DNA of 64,000 bases from Amycolatopsis australiensis (GTDB lineage: Bacteria > Actinomycetota > Actinomycetes > Mycobacteriales > Pseudonocardiaceae). Each line of letters starts with the position of its first letter. Position 1 is the stretch's first letter. The DNA lies in contig NZ_FPJG01000006.1 in NCBI RefSeq assembly GCF_900119165.1, positions 3,224,001-3,288,000 on the forward strand, in the 5' to 3' direction. The notes below the pieces were generated by a model. That model made no database searches. It was not told the DNA's origin and worked only from the letters and a program-made list of their open reading frames with translations. The translations under genes and the position numbers were made by a program. Below, in pieces: positions 26,901 through 34,799 of the stretch.

Positions 26901-29733
26901 CGCGACCGTGTGCCTCGGCGAGCTCGCCGAGATGATCGACGAGCTGGCGCAGACGGCGAAGCCGACCGACACGACCGCCGGCGAAGCTCCCGGTGTCGGG
27001 CCGTGGGTCCGGCCGTTCGCGGTCGAGTACGTGCCCGCGCCACGGCCGTCGGCGGACCTCACGCCCGGGGCCGGCCGCGCCGAGTGGCAGGTCTTCGCCA
27101 CGCCACGGCACCCGCTGGCCGAGCCGCTGAAGGCCGCGCTCGCCGCGTCCGGCGCCGGTGACGGCGTGCTGCTCTGCCTGCCGGCGGACTGCGACTCCAG
27201 CCACGTCGGGCTGTTCCTCGACGCCGGCCGCGCCGTCATGGCCGCCCCCAACGGCACGCGCTTCGTGGTCGTGCACCACGGCTACGGCGCTGCCGGCCTG
27301 GCCCGCACCCTGCGCCTGGAGGACCCCTCGGCGAAGACGACGATCATCGACTTCGCCGACCCGGCACCGTCCGATGTGGACGAGATCGCCGAAGCCGTGC
27401 ACACCGTGGTGGCCGAGGTCGCCGCGACCACGGACTTCACCGAAGCCCGGTACGGCGCCGACGGTGGGCGCACGGTGCCGCGGCTGTCGGCGCTGCCGGC
27501 GCCGAAGCCCGGCCCGATCCGCGACTCGCTGGACTCCTCCGACGTCCTGCTCGTCACCGGTGGCGGCAAGGGCATCACCGCGGAGAGCGCGCTGGCCCTG
27601 GCCAAGGACTCCGGTGCGAAGCTGGCCCTGCTGGGCCGCAGTGACCCGGAGACCGACACCGAGCTGGCGGAGAACCTCGACCGCATGGAGGCGGCGGGCA
27701 TCCGCTACCGCTACGAGCGCGCCGACGTGACCAGCGCACCGCAGGTGGCCGACGCGGTCGCGCGGATCGAGGCCGACCTCGGCCCGGTCACGGCGGTGCT
27801 GCACGGCGCGGGCCGCAACGAGCCCGCCGCCCTCTTCAGCCTCACCGAGGACAGCTTCCGCAAGACCCTCGCGCCGAAGATCGGCGGCCTCAACGCCGTG
27901 CTCGCCGCGGTCGACCAGGACCGCATCAAGCTCCTGGTCACCTTCGGCAGCATCATCGGCCGGGCGGGCCTGCGCGGTGAAGCGCACTACGCCACGGCGA
28001 ACGACTGGATGACCGAGCTGACCCTGCGCTTCGGCCAGGAACACCCGAAGGCGCGGGCGATCGCGCTGGAGTGGTCGGTCTGGTCGGGCACCGGCATGGG
28101 CGAGAAGCTCGGTGTCGTGTCCGCCCTGATGCGCGACGGCATCACGCCGATCCCGACCGAGGAGGGCATCACCATCCTCCGCCAGGTGCTGGCCGACCCG
28201 GCCGCGCCGCCGGTGCTGGTGGTCTGCGGCCGCACGTCGGGGCTGGCCACGCTGCCGATCCAGAAGCGGGAGCTGCCGCTGACCCGGTTCGTCGACCGCG
28301 CGATCGTGCACTACCCGGGCGTCGAGCTGATCACCGAGGCCGACCTGTCCGACGGGGCCGACCCGTACCTGACCGACCACCTGCTCGACGGGCAGCTGCT
28401 GTTCCCGGCGGTGATCGGCATGGAGGCCATGACGCAGGCCGCGGCGGCGACGCTGGACCGCACCGGCACCCCGGTGCTCTCCGACGTCGAGTTCCTCCGG
28501 CCGATCATCGTCTCGCCGGGCGGCTCGACGACGGTCCGGCTGGCCACGCTGGCCCGCGACGCCGACACCGTCGACGTCGTGATCCGCAGTGACGAGACGG
28601 GCTTCAGCGCCGACCACTTCAAGGCGCGGCTGAGCTTCGCCCGGCCGGCCGAGCTCGGCGAGCGCGTGGCCCGCGAAGTCGCGCTGCCGCCGGTGCCGGT
28701 GGAGCCGATCAGCGAGCTGTACGGCTCGGTCCTGTTCCAGGGCAAGCGGTTCCAGCGAGTACTGGGCTACCGGCGGGCGAGCGCCCGCCACGCCGTGGCC
28801 GAGATCGCCACCAGCGCCGACCACTCGTGGTTCGCGCCGTTCCTCCCGCAGGAGCGGCTGCTGGCCGACCCCGGCACGCGGGACGCGATGATGCACGCGA
28901 TCCAGTGCTGCGTCCCGGACGCGACGCTGCTGCCGCAGGGCATCGAGAAGCTGTACCTGGCCGAGCCCGGCCGCCAGCACGACGAGTACGTCCTGCTGGA
29001 CGCGAAGGAACGGCAGCAGAACGGCGACAGCTACGTCTACGACCTCGACGTGCGCAACCCGGACGGGACGCTGGTCGAGCGCTGGGAAGGCCTGAAGCTG
29101 CGCGCGGTCCGCAAGCGCGACGGCGCCGGGCCGTGGGTCCCGTCGATGCTCGGGTCCTATGTGGAGCGTTCCTGCGAGCGGCTGCTCGGCGGGACGCGGT
29201 CGGTCGTGCTGGAACCCGACCCGGCGGGCCGCCCGGCCGAGGGCATCGCCGAGCGCCGGGCGCAGACCGCGCTCGCCGCGGGCCGCGCGCTCGACCGCCC
29301 GGTCGAGGTCCGCTACCGCCCCGACGGCAAGCCGGAGTGCGACGGCGGCGTCCAGGTCACCGCGTCGCACACCGCGGAGCTGACCCTCGTGGTCGCCGGC
29401 GCCGGCCAGGTCGCCTGCGACATCGAGACGGCGATCGAACGCACCGAGGAGGACTGGGCCGGGCTGCTGGGCGAGGAACTGCTCGCCCTCGGCAGGCTGC
29501 TGGCCGCGGACACCGGCGAACCGATCAGCGTGGCCAACACGCGGGTCTGGAGCGCGCTGGAGTGCGTCCGCAAGACCGGCTCGATGACCCAGGCCCTCAC
29601 CGTGCGCCAGGTCGACGCCGACGGGTGGGCGCTGCTCGCCTCCGGCGCCGCCCGGATCGCCACCTGGTCGACCACGGTCAACGACCGCACCGACCCGATC
29701 GTGTTCGCCGTGCTCCACGCAGAGGGGAACTGA
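23905..29733 (+). CDS. pksE: Enediyne iterative type I polyketide synthase (PKSE)
   Basis: This 1942-residue megasynthase builds the linear polyene precursor of the enediyne core from malonyl-CoA. The ketosynthase covers residues 1-460 with Cys213 (VDGACSSS), His346 (EGHGTGTALGD) and His386 (KGNIGHTKAAAG). The acyltransferase-like domain is at about 580-900 with Ser656 in GHSLGE. The ACP is at about 935-1010 with the enediyne-type motif DDLHLSSI (Ser973/974). The ketoreductase is at about 1205-1450 (VTGGGKGITAE; Ser1349, Tyr1362). The dehydratase is at about 1465-1740 with His1492 (YLTDHLLDGQ). The C-terminal phosphopantetheinyl transferase is at about 1780-1930 (ACDIE, WSALECVRK). Size and order are exactly those of the family. 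There is no enoylreductase or thioesterase. Confidence 0.98.
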   Translation: MSVERISIVGIGLRYPDASSPEELWENVLAGRRAFRRLPDERMNRADYYSPDPKAPDRFYAQKAAVLRDYEFDRVAHKVAGSTFRATDTTHWLALDVAAAALADAGFGEGEGAPRTTTGVVIGNSLTGEFSRANIMRLRWPYVRRTVAAALTARGWEDEETANFLRELEIQYKEPFPEINEDTLAGGLANTIAGRVCNHFDFAGGGYTVDGACSSSLLSVVTAANALAQGDLDLAIAGGVDLSIDPFEVIGFAKTGALAKREMKVYDADSNGFWPGEGSGMLVLMRESDAIEQGKRIYASIGGWGVSSDGKGGITRPEAAGHRLALKRAYDRAGYGVETVSYFEGHGTGTALGDATEIEALSTARRDADPLAEPAALSTIKGNIGHTKAAAGVAGLIKATLAVYHQVIPPATGHYEPHESLTGTSARMYVPRDATLWPEDRPVRAGVSAMGFGGINSHVTVTEAPTAARRRELDERARTLVAGRQDAELLLFDADDVATLRGDIAATLEVVPKLSFAELTDLAGELAGKLAGRAVRAAVVAANPEHAERKLTKLLEQLESGDSVFDPADGIFASSRGSAPKIGYLFPGQGSGRGGDSALRRRFAVAEEIFRIAGLPVTGDQVATEVAQPRIVTGSLAALRVLRSFGIEAATATGHSLGELTALHWGGALDERGLLELAKVRGKVMATTAGDGTGAMAGIAASPGRVEELGLGDDVVIAGYNAPEQTVISGPAAAIDKIVARAKAQGVGATRIKVSHAFHSPAVEPAANAMTERLGEFGFARLERPVVSTVSGDVLHAAENLPELLHDQIVLPVRFREAAAKVAERSDLVVEVGPGRVLTGLFEEIAPETPVLAIDTDNASLQALLRVVGAAFALGAPVSVDALFEGRVVRALPADGEFSFLASPCEAAPSIDSELAAELAAEKAQAAEAGTATADGDSGSTLDLLRKLAAERVELPLEAVTADTHPLDDLHLSSITVGQLVNDVTRALGRPALEGMPNFATVCLGELAEMIDELAQTAKPTDTTAGEAPGVGPWVRPFAVEYVPAPRPSADLTPGAGRAEWQVFATPRHPLAEPLKAALAASGAGDGVLLCLPADCDSSHVGLFLDAGRAVMAAPNGTRFVVVHHGYGAAGLARTLRLEDPSAKTTIIDFADPAPSDVDEIAEAVHTVVAEVAATTDFTEARYGADGGRTVPRLSALPAPKPGPIRDSLDSSDVLLVTGGGKGITAESALALAKDSGAKLALLGRSDPETDTELAENLDRMEAAGIRYRYERADVTSAPQVADAVARIEADLGPVTAVLHGAGRNEPAALFSLTEDSFRKTLAPKIGGLNAVLAAVDQDRIKLLVTFGSIIGRAGLRGEAHYATANDWMTELTLRFGQEHPKARAIALEWSVWSGTGMGEKLGVVSALMRDGITPIPTEEGITILRQVLADPAAPPVLVVCGRTSGLATLPIQKRELPLTRFVDRAIVHYPGVELITEADLSDGADPYLTDHLLDGQLLFPAVIGMEAMTQAAAATLDRTGTPVLSDVEFLRPIIVSPGGSTTVRLATLARDADTVDVVIRSDETGFSADHFKARLSFARPAELGERVAREVALPPVPVEPISELYGSVLFQGKRFQRVLGYRRASARHAVAEIATSADHSWFAPFLPQERLLADPGTRDAMMHAIQCCVPDATLLPQGIEKLYLAEPGRQHDEYVLLDAKERQQNGDSYVYDLDVRNPDGTLVERWEGLKLRAVRKRDGAGPWVPSMLGSYVERSCERLLGGTRSVVLEPDPAGRPAEGIAERRAQTALAAGRALDRPVEVRYRPDGKPECDGGVQVTASHTAELTLVVAGAGQVACDIETAIERTEEDWAGLLGEELLALGRLLAADTGEPISVANTRVWSALECVRKTGSMTQALTVRQVDADGWALLASGAARIATWSTTVNDRTDPIVFAVLHAEGN

Positions 29734-29735
29734 AG

Positions 29736-30188
29736 ATGTCCGACTACTACGAGATCCGCCACACGGTCGGCTTCGAAGAGACCAACCTGGTGGGCAACGT
29801 CTACTACGTGAACTACGTGCGCTGGCAGGGCCGGTGCCGCGAGATGTTCCTCAAGGAGAAGGCGCCGGCGGTGCTCGAGGAGGTCCGCCACGACCTCAAG
29901 CTGTTCACCCTCAAAGTGGAATGCGAGTTCTTCGCCGAGATCACCGCGTTCGACGAGCTGTCCATCCGGCTGCGGCTGGAGGAGCTGACCTCGACGCAGA
30001 TCCAGTTCGCGTTCGACTACGTCCACCTCACCCCCGAGGGCGACGAGCGGCTGGTGGCCAGGGGACGGCAGCGGATCGCGTGCATGCGCGGGCCCAACAC
30101 GGCCACCGTGCCGTCGCGGGTCCCCGAGCAGCTGCGCGAAGCGCTGGTGCCCTACTCGACTGCCGCGGTCAACGGCAAGGGAGTCTGA
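29736..30188 (+). CDS. Enediyne thioesterase, hotdog fold (E10 type)
   Basis: This 150-residue acyl-ACP thioesterase has the hotdog/4HBT opening YYEIRHTVGFEETNLVGNVY, where Glu and Asn-Val-Tyr line the active site as in other enediyne E10 enzymes. A typical C-terminal half follows (VARGRQRIACMRGP). It releases the polyene from the PKSE ACP by hydrolysis and decarboxylation. The gene begins 2 bp after the PKSE stop, and this pair is the diagnostic enediyne signature. ATG 29736. Confidence 0.97.
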   Translation: MSDYYEIRHTVGFEETNLVGNVYYVNYVRWQGRCREMFLKEKAPAVLEEVRHDLKLFTLKVECEFFAEITAFDELSIRLRLEELTSTQIQFAFDYVHLTPEGDERLVARGRQRIACMRGPNTATVPSRVPEQLREALVPYSTAAVNGKGV

Positions 30189-30190
30189 CA

Positions 30191-30754
30191 GTGGGCTACG
30201 AATCGGACCCGCCCGTGCTGAAGCGGCTGCCGAAGTCGCCGGCACGCCGGGGCCTCTCGCCCCAGCCGGGGCTGAGGCAGGTGATGGCGCAGTTCGCGAC
30301 CGGGGTCACGGTGCTGACGGCGGGCGGCGAGGACGCGCACGGCATGACCGCGAACGCGTTCTCGTCGGTGTCGCTGGAACCGCCGATGGTGCTGTGCTGC
30401 GTGTCCAAGGCGGCCCGGATGCACACCGCGATCGTCAGCGCGGGCTCGTTCGGGGTCAACATCCTCGCGGCGGACCAGCAGGAGACGTCGAAGTACTTCG
30501 CCGACTGGCGGCGGCCCGACGGGATGGCCCAGTTCGAAGCCGTCGGCTACACGCCGGGGGCCAGGACCGGCGCCCCGCTGCTGAACGGCGCGCTGGCCTG
30601 GCTGGAGTGCGAGCTGGCGCAGGTGGTCGAGGGCGGTGACCACTCGATCTTCCTGGGCCGGGTGCTCGCCACCAGCCGCGGCACCGGCGAGCACGCGCTG
30701 GTCTTCTACGGCGGCGCCTACCACCACGTCGACGGGAAGGCCCGCGCGGCCTGA
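30191..30754 (+). CDS. Flavin reductase (SgcE6/HpaC-like)
   Basis: This 187-residue NAD(P)H:flavin oxidoreductase from GTG 30191 shows the family stretches LRQVMAQFATGVTVLTAGG, HGMTANAFSSVSLEPPMVLCC, FGVNILAADQQETSKYFA and DHSIFLGRV. It supplies reduced flavin to flavin-dependent monooxygenases or halogenases. In C-1027 the equivalent, SgcE6, serves the hydroxylase SgcC. Here the candidate clients are the acyl-CoA-dehydrogenase-like monooxygenase (39487-40656), the halogenase (59542) and the luciferase-like enzyme (58486). It lies 2 bp after the thioesterase stop. Confidence 0.93.
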   Translation: MGYESDPPVLKRLPKSPARRGLSPQPGLRQVMAQFATGVTVLTAGGEDAHGMTANAFSSVSLEPPMVLCCVSKAARMHTAIVSAGSFGVNILAADQQETSKYFADWRRPDGMAQFEAVGYTPGARTGAPLLNGALAWLECELAQVVEGGDHSIFLGRVLATSRGTGEHALVFYGGAYHHVDGKARAA

Positions 30755-30765
30755 AGGGGACGGTC

Positions 30766-31836
30766 ATGCTGATCGCGGTCACCGGCGGCACCGGCTTCCT
30801 CGGTGCCCACACGGTCGCGGCGCTGCTGCGGCGGGGGCACCGGGTGCGGCTGCTCGCCCGTGACCCGGCCGCGGTGCCGTCCACAGTGGACGTCGTGGCG
30901 GGTGACGTCACCGATCCCGCCGCGGCCCGGCGGCTGGTGGCCGGCGCGGACGCGCTGGTGCACGCGGCCGGCGTCTACACGTTCGACAGCCGGCGCCGCC
31001 GCGAGCTGTGGCGGGTCAACGCCGGCGGCACCGAAGTGGTCCTCGCGGCCGCGCGCCGGGCCGGCACCGGCCGGATCGTGCACGTGTCGACGGTCGGCGC
31101 GCTGTACCCGGCGAGCACGCCGTCGATCGGGGTGCCGAGCCCGGTCGGCACGTCGCGGGAGCCCTACCTCGCCTCGAAGGCGGCGGCGGAGCGGATCGCG
31201 CGGCGGCACCGGTCGGCGGGCGCGCCGGTCGTCGTGACGTACCCGCCGGCGCTGCTCGGCCCGGACGACCCGCGGCTGGGCGACCAGAACGCCCGGCTGC
31301 GCGACGTCCTGCGCGGGCTGACGCCGATCTGGCCCGGCGGCGGGCTCCCGGTCGGGGACGTCCGCGACTCGGCGGAGCTGCACGCGCGGGTCGTGGCCGA
31401 TCCGGCCCCGGCCGGCGGGTTCTTCGGGCCGGGGCGCTTCCTGACGACCCGCGAGTACCTGGCGACGGTCCGGGCGGCCACCGGGCGGCGGCTGCCGGCG
31501 GTGGTCCTGCCGCCGCGGGCGCTGTACCCGGCGGGCTGGTTCGCGGACCGGCTGCAGCGCGTCTGGCCGTGGGCGCTGCCGGTGCAGTACGGCGCGATCC
31601 ACGTGTGTGCGACGGCGGTGCCGGTGGCCGGCGACGCGCCGGCGGCCGGGGTCGCGGCCCGGCCGGTACTCGGGACCGTGCGAGACACGGTGGCCTGGCT
31701 GCACGCCACCGGGCGGCTCACCGGCCGGCAGGCGGGCGCGGCGATTCTTCCCGATCCGTCCACTTCGGACGGAACCGGGTCAGTTCCCACCGGTCCCGGA
31801 CCCGGGACCGTTCCGATGGAGGAGGTCCTGCCATGA
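30766..31836 (+). CDS. Extended-SDR NAD(P)-dependent reductase/epimerase
   Basis: This 356-residue extended short-chain dehydrogenase has the nucleotide-binding loop VTGGTGFLG at residues 5-13 and the catalytic YLASK near 140 (Tyr-x-x-x-Lys). It resembles dihydroflavonol-4-reductase/3-beta-HSD-like members (VHAAGVYTFDSRRR). The last about 40 residues are Pro/Gly/Thr-rich and probably disordered. It probably reduces a ketone or modifies a core intermediate. Cotranscription with the flavin reductase (11-bp gap) and with the next small gene (4-bp overlap) is likely. Confidence 0.85.
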   Translation: MLIAVTGGTGFLGAHTVAALLRRGHRVRLLARDPAAVPSTVDVVAGDVTDPAAARRLVAGADALVHAAGVYTFDSRRRRELWRVNAGGTEVVLAAARRAGTGRIVHVSTVGALYPASTPSIGVPSPVGTSREPYLASKAAAERIARRHRSAGAPVVVTYPPALLGPDDPRLGDQNARLRDVLRGLTPIWPGGGLPVGDVRDSAELHARVVADPAPAGGFFGPGRFLTTREYLATVRAATGRRLPAVVLPPRALYPAGWFADRLQRVWPWALPVQYGAIHVCATAVPVAGDAPAAGVAARPVLGTVRDTVAWLHATGRLTGRQAGAAILPDPSTSDGTGSVPTGPGPGTVPMEEVLP

Positions 31837-32018
31837 CCACCAGCGACGCCGGGCACGCGGACACCGGTGACCGGCAGCCCGTCGCGGCGGCCCCGACGCC
31901 GCCGCCGGTCGAGGCACTGGTCCGCCCGATGCCCCGGCTGGGCCGCGGGCTGGTCTGGTCCGACATCGTCGCCGAGATCGAGCGGGACCACCGGGCCCGG
32001 ATGAGGGATGCCGCGTGA
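31833..32018 (+). CDS. 61-residue protein coupled to acyl-CoA carboxylase
   Basis: This small gene has a strong ribosome-binding site (GGAGGAGG) and 4-bp overlaps with both neighbours, which supports real translation. The first half is Pro/Ala-rich and probably disordered. The second half (RPMPRLGRGLVWSDIVAEIE) is likely helical. I recognise no family. Its place directly before the carboxylase beta subunit suggests a small accessory subunit, but it does not resemble the classical epsilon subunit, which is encoded separately at 33735. Confidence 0.7.
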   Translation: MTTSDAGHADTGDRQPVAAAPTPPPVEALVRPMPRLGRGLVWSDIVAEIERDHRARMRDAA

Positions 32019-33724
32019 GCGGACCCCAGGACGCCGGTGCGGCGCGGGCAGACGACGAGGAGGTGGTGCCGGTCCCGGACGGGGTCCGGCGCCGCCGGCT
32101 CGGCCGCCCCGCGTCGTCCGGGGACGCGCAGATCATCGAGCTGGCCCGCGCCGCCGACCTGGCGCCGCCGTCGCCGCCCGACATGCCCCTGCTGCGCAAG
32201 CGCCGGGAGGAGCTGCGCGCGCACATCCACGAGGGCAAGCTCGACGCGGTCCGGCGCCAGCACTCGCTGGGCAAGCTGACCGCGCGCGAACGGCTCGCGC
32301 TGCTGCTCGACGAAGACTCCTTCACCGAGATCGAGCCGTACCGGCGCCACCAGGCGACCGGGCCGGGCCTGGCGGGCAACCGCCCGCACACCGACGGCGT
32401 CGTCGCCGGCTCCGGCACGATCGACGGGCGCCGGGTCTTCGTCTACGCCCAGGACTTCACTCTTTTCGGTGGTTCGCTCGGTGAGGCGCACGCGGCGAAG
32501 ATCCACAAGGTGCTCGACCTGGCGGTGGCCAACGGCGCGCCGGTGATCGGGCTCAACGACAGCGGCGGCGCCCGCATCCAGGAGGGCGTGCTGGCGCTCA
32601 ACGGCTACGGTGGCATCTTCCGCCGTCAGGTCGAGGCGTCCGGGGTGATCCCGCAGATCAGCGTGATCCTGGGCCCGTGCGCGGGCGGCGCGGCGTATTC
32701 GCCGGCACTCGCCGACTTCACGTTCATGGTGCGCGACACGGCGCGGATGTACCTGACCGGGCCGGACGTCGTCGAGGCCGTGAGCGGGCAGCGCGTCACG
32801 CACGAGGAGCTCGGCGGCGCGGACGTCCACGGCAGCGCTTCCGGTGTCGCGACGGTGGTGCACGACGACGAGGAGAGCTGCCTGGCCGATGTCCGGTACC
32901 TGGTGTCACTGCTGCCGTCGAACTACCTCGACCCACCGCCGGCGACCGCGCCGACGAACGCGAAGGACGATTACCGGCCGCGGCTGGCGGAGCTGGTGCC
33001 GGTGGAGCCGAACCAGCCGTACGACATGCGGGACGTGTTCACGGAGATCGCCGACGACGGCGAGTTCTTCGAGCTGCACGAGGGCTGGGCGCGCAACGTG
33101 CTCTGCGCGCTCGCGCGGATCGACGGCCGGGTGGTGGGCCTGGTCGGCAATCAGCCGGTCGTGTTCGCCGGCGTGCTCGACGGGCCGGCGTCGCAGAAGG
33201 CGGCGCGGTTCGTGCGGTTCTGCGACGCGTTCGGCATCCCGCTGGTGAGCCTGGTCGACGTCCCGGGCTTCCTGCCGGGGGTGGAGCAGGAACGCGGCGG
33301 CATCATCCGCCAGGGCGCGCAGCTGCTGCACGCGTACTGCGAAGCGACGGTGCCGCGTATCCAGGTGATCCTGCGCAAGGCGTACGGCGGCGCGTACATC
33401 GTGATGGACTCGCGGTCGATCGGCTGCGACCTGTCGTTGGCGTGGCCGACGAACCAGATCGCGGTGATGGGCGCGGAGGGCGCGGTGAACGTGCTGTACC
33501 GCCGCGACCTGGCGGCCTCGCCGGACCCGGCGGCGTTGCGCGCGAAGCTGGTGGCGGAGTACACGGAGGAGTTCCTGAACCCGCAGTACGCGGCGGAGCG
33601 CGGCTTGGTGGACGACATCATCGACCCGGCGGAGACCCGCGCGGCGGTGGCCCGCGGGCTGGCGATGCTGCGCGACAAGCGCAAGCCGGCGCCTGGCCGC
33701 AAGCACGGCAACCTGCCGATCTGA
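32015..33724 (+). CDS. Acyl-CoA carboxylase beta (carboxyltransferase) subunit
   Basis: This 569-residue carboxyltransferase is of the AccD/PccB family. It transfers carboxyl from biotin to acetyl- or propionyl-CoA. The N-terminal half has GGSLGEAHAAKIHKVLDLA, LNDSGGARIQEG and GPCAGGAAYSPALADF with its oxyanion Gly-Gly. The C-terminal half has DVPGFLPGVEQERGGIIRQG, the second oxyanion motif KAYGGAYIVMDS, and TNQIAVMGAEGAVNVLYRR. It is about 40 residues longer at the N-terminus than usual. Its likely job is to make malonyl-CoA for the PKSE. The biotin-carrying alpha subunit is not in the window and must come from elsewhere. Confidence 0.95.
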   Translation: MSGPQDAGAARADDEEVVPVPDGVRRRRLGRPASSGDAQIIELARAADLAPPSPPDMPLLRKRREELRAHIHEGKLDAVRRQHSLGKLTARERLALLLDEDSFTEIEPYRRHQATGPGLAGNRPHTDGVVAGSGTIDGRRVFVYAQDFTLFGGSLGEAHAAKIHKVLDLAVANGAPVIGLNDSGGARIQEGVLALNGYGGIFRRQVEASGVIPQISVILGPCAGGAAYSPALADFTFMVRDTARMYLTGPDVVEAVSGQRVTHEELGGADVHGSASGVATVVHDDEESCLADVRYLVSLLPSNYLDPPPATAPTNAKDDYRPRLAELVPVEPNQPYDMRDVFTEIADDGEFFELHEGWARNVLCALARIDGRVVGLVGNQPVVFAGVLDGPASQKAARFVRFCDAFGIPLVSLVDVPGFLPGVEQERGGIIRQGAQLLHAYCEATVPRIQVILRKAYGGAYIVMDSRSIGCDLSLAWPTNQIAVMGAEGAVNVLYRRDLAASPDPAALRAKLVAEYTEEFLNPQYAAERGLVDDIIDPAETRAAVARGLAMLRDKRKPAPGRKHGNLPI

Positions 33725-33734
33725 GGGGGTTTCG

Positions 33735-33929
33735 ATGTCCGCGATCCGCGTGCTGCACGGCGCTCCGGACGACGGCGAGCTGGCGGCATTGGTGGCGGTG
33801 CTGCAATCGCTGGCCGCGCCCCGGCGGCCGGAGGTCCCGCGCTCGTCGGCTTGGGGGGATCCGGCTTGGCGGTCTCCGTCCGTCGAGCCGCGGGCGGGGG
33901 CTTGGCGGATGTCGGGGTTGCCGCACTGA
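33735..33929 (+). CDS. Acyl-CoA carboxylase epsilon subunit
   Basis: This 64-residue protein has the epsilon-subunit pattern: an IRVLHGAPDDGELAALVAVL opening, a short linker with SSAWGDPAWR, and the ending GAWRMSGLPH. Epsilon subunits bind between alpha and beta in actinobacterial acyl-CoA carboxylases and raise activity. The gene starts 10 bp after the beta-subunit stop. Confidence 0.9.
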   Translation: MSAIRVLHGAPDDGELAALVAVLQSLAAPRRPEVPRSSAWGDPAWRSPSVEPRAGAWRMSGLPH

Positions 33930-33956
33930 CTCCCTCGCCGACTCCCGCTGACAGCT

Positions 33957-33972
33957 GTGAATGCACATTCAC
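33957..33972. promoter_or_regulatory. 16-bp dyad GTGAATG-CA-CATTCAC
   Basis: A perfect 7-bp inverted repeat lies 28 bp after the carboxylase operon. It is AT-richer than its surroundings. It could be an operator or part of a terminator for the long enediyne operon. Confidence 0.4.
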
Positions 33973-34125
33973 GGGACTTCCCGGCAGCCGGGCCGCAGGT
34001 ACCCGGCGGCGGCCCGCGCCCGCCGGGGCGCCCGTGGCGGATCTGGCGTGGTGGTCCGCGGGGCGCCGTGCGGCGCGGTGGTCAGCGAGGTGGGGCCGCC
34101 AGCAGGCAACCCCCCCAGCGCGTCG

Positions 34126-34344
34126 TCAGGCGGCGTGGCCCGGCATCTTCCGCAACTTCCTCGCCGCCGCCTGTTCTCGGCCCGGTGAGTGCGTTGTGTG
34201 GCCCGGGTGGACCGCCACGTACCGCACCTCTCCGTCCGTGAACGCCTCCACCTCCGTGCGCTCGTCCGGCCTGAACTCCGCTCCGCACACGCCGCACGTG
34301 CGCTGGCGGTCCGCCGCGCCGCCCAGGGGCCTTCTGTCCTCCAT
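34126..34344 (-). CDS. 72-residue CxxC protein, unknown
   Basis: This small minus-strand protein has GGGGAGG 6 bases ahead of ATG 34344. It has one CGVC knuckle (about residues 17-20) followed by GAEFRPDERTEVEAFTDGEV, then a His-containing stretch (VHPGHTTHS) that could complete a zinc site, and a basic tail (AARKLRKM). I do not recognise a family. It is divergent from the 44-residue peptide gene at 34499. It may be a small zinc-ribbon-like regulator or protein partner. Confidence 0.55.
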   Translation of the reverse strand: MEDRRPLGGAADRQRTCGVCGAEFRPDERTEVEAFTDGEVRYVAVHPGHTTHSPGREQAAARKLRKMPGHAA

Positions 34345-34498
34345 CACGCGCCTCCCCGTCGATTTCCCTTCCCCTCCAGTGCACTCCTCCGCACCCGCCC
34401 GCGGCCACTCGCAGGCTGCGCACGCCAGTGGTTCCCATCCGATCCTCGACCCGCTTGGCGGATCGTCGTCCCGTACCCCGACACAGCGGAGGAACGTC

Positions 34499-34633
34499 AT
34501 GACAGCAGCAGCGGTACCGGCCGACGACCGGACCCCGCCGCCCGCCGAGGAGCCCCGCGCGCTCCGGCTGGTGGAAACGCCCCAACCCGGCGGTGAGGAG
34601 CCCGGTGAGCACATCGTGCTCGGCTACAACTGA
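34499..34633 (+). CDS. 44-residue peptide of unknown function
   Basis: This short gene has an excellent ribosome-binding site (GGAGG, 6 bases before ATG) and its own hairpin 8 bp after the stop, so it is a small monocistronic unit. The peptide is Pro/Glu-rich with a hydrophobic aromatic end (EEPGEHIVLGYN). It has no Cys and no signal peptide. A leader-plus-short-core layout with terminal Tyr-Asn could suit a RiPP or signalling peptide, but there is no maturation gene nearby. Treat as unknown. Confidence 0.5.
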   Translation: MTAAAVPADDRTPPPAEEPRALRLVETPQPGGEEPGEHIVLGYN

Positions 34634-34640
34634 CGCGGTG

Positions 34641-34672
34641 GCTCCGGCGCCGGACACGGACGGTGCCGGAGC
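34641..34672 (+). terminator. Hairpin after 44-residue peptide gene
   Basis: The arms gctccggcgcc and ggtgccggagc pair at 10 of 11 positions around a 10-nt loop, starting 8 bp past the stop codon. Confidence 0.6.
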
Positions 34673-34799
34673 GCACGCTCGGAGATGAGCGCCGCGCGGC
34701 CCGCCGAGCAGAATTGACGGTGTTCGGGCCGGAGTGTCACCGCAGCACGGTGGCCCATGCGTGCCGGCGATCGGCGACGTTCGGTTGGGAGGCCGGCGG

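Noticed and set aside
26482..29718. A 1078-codon open frame on the minus strand within the PKSE gene
   Set aside because: It is the antisense shadow of the PKSE KR-DH-PPTase coding sequence, with Arg/Gly/Asp/Val-rich composition and no domain.
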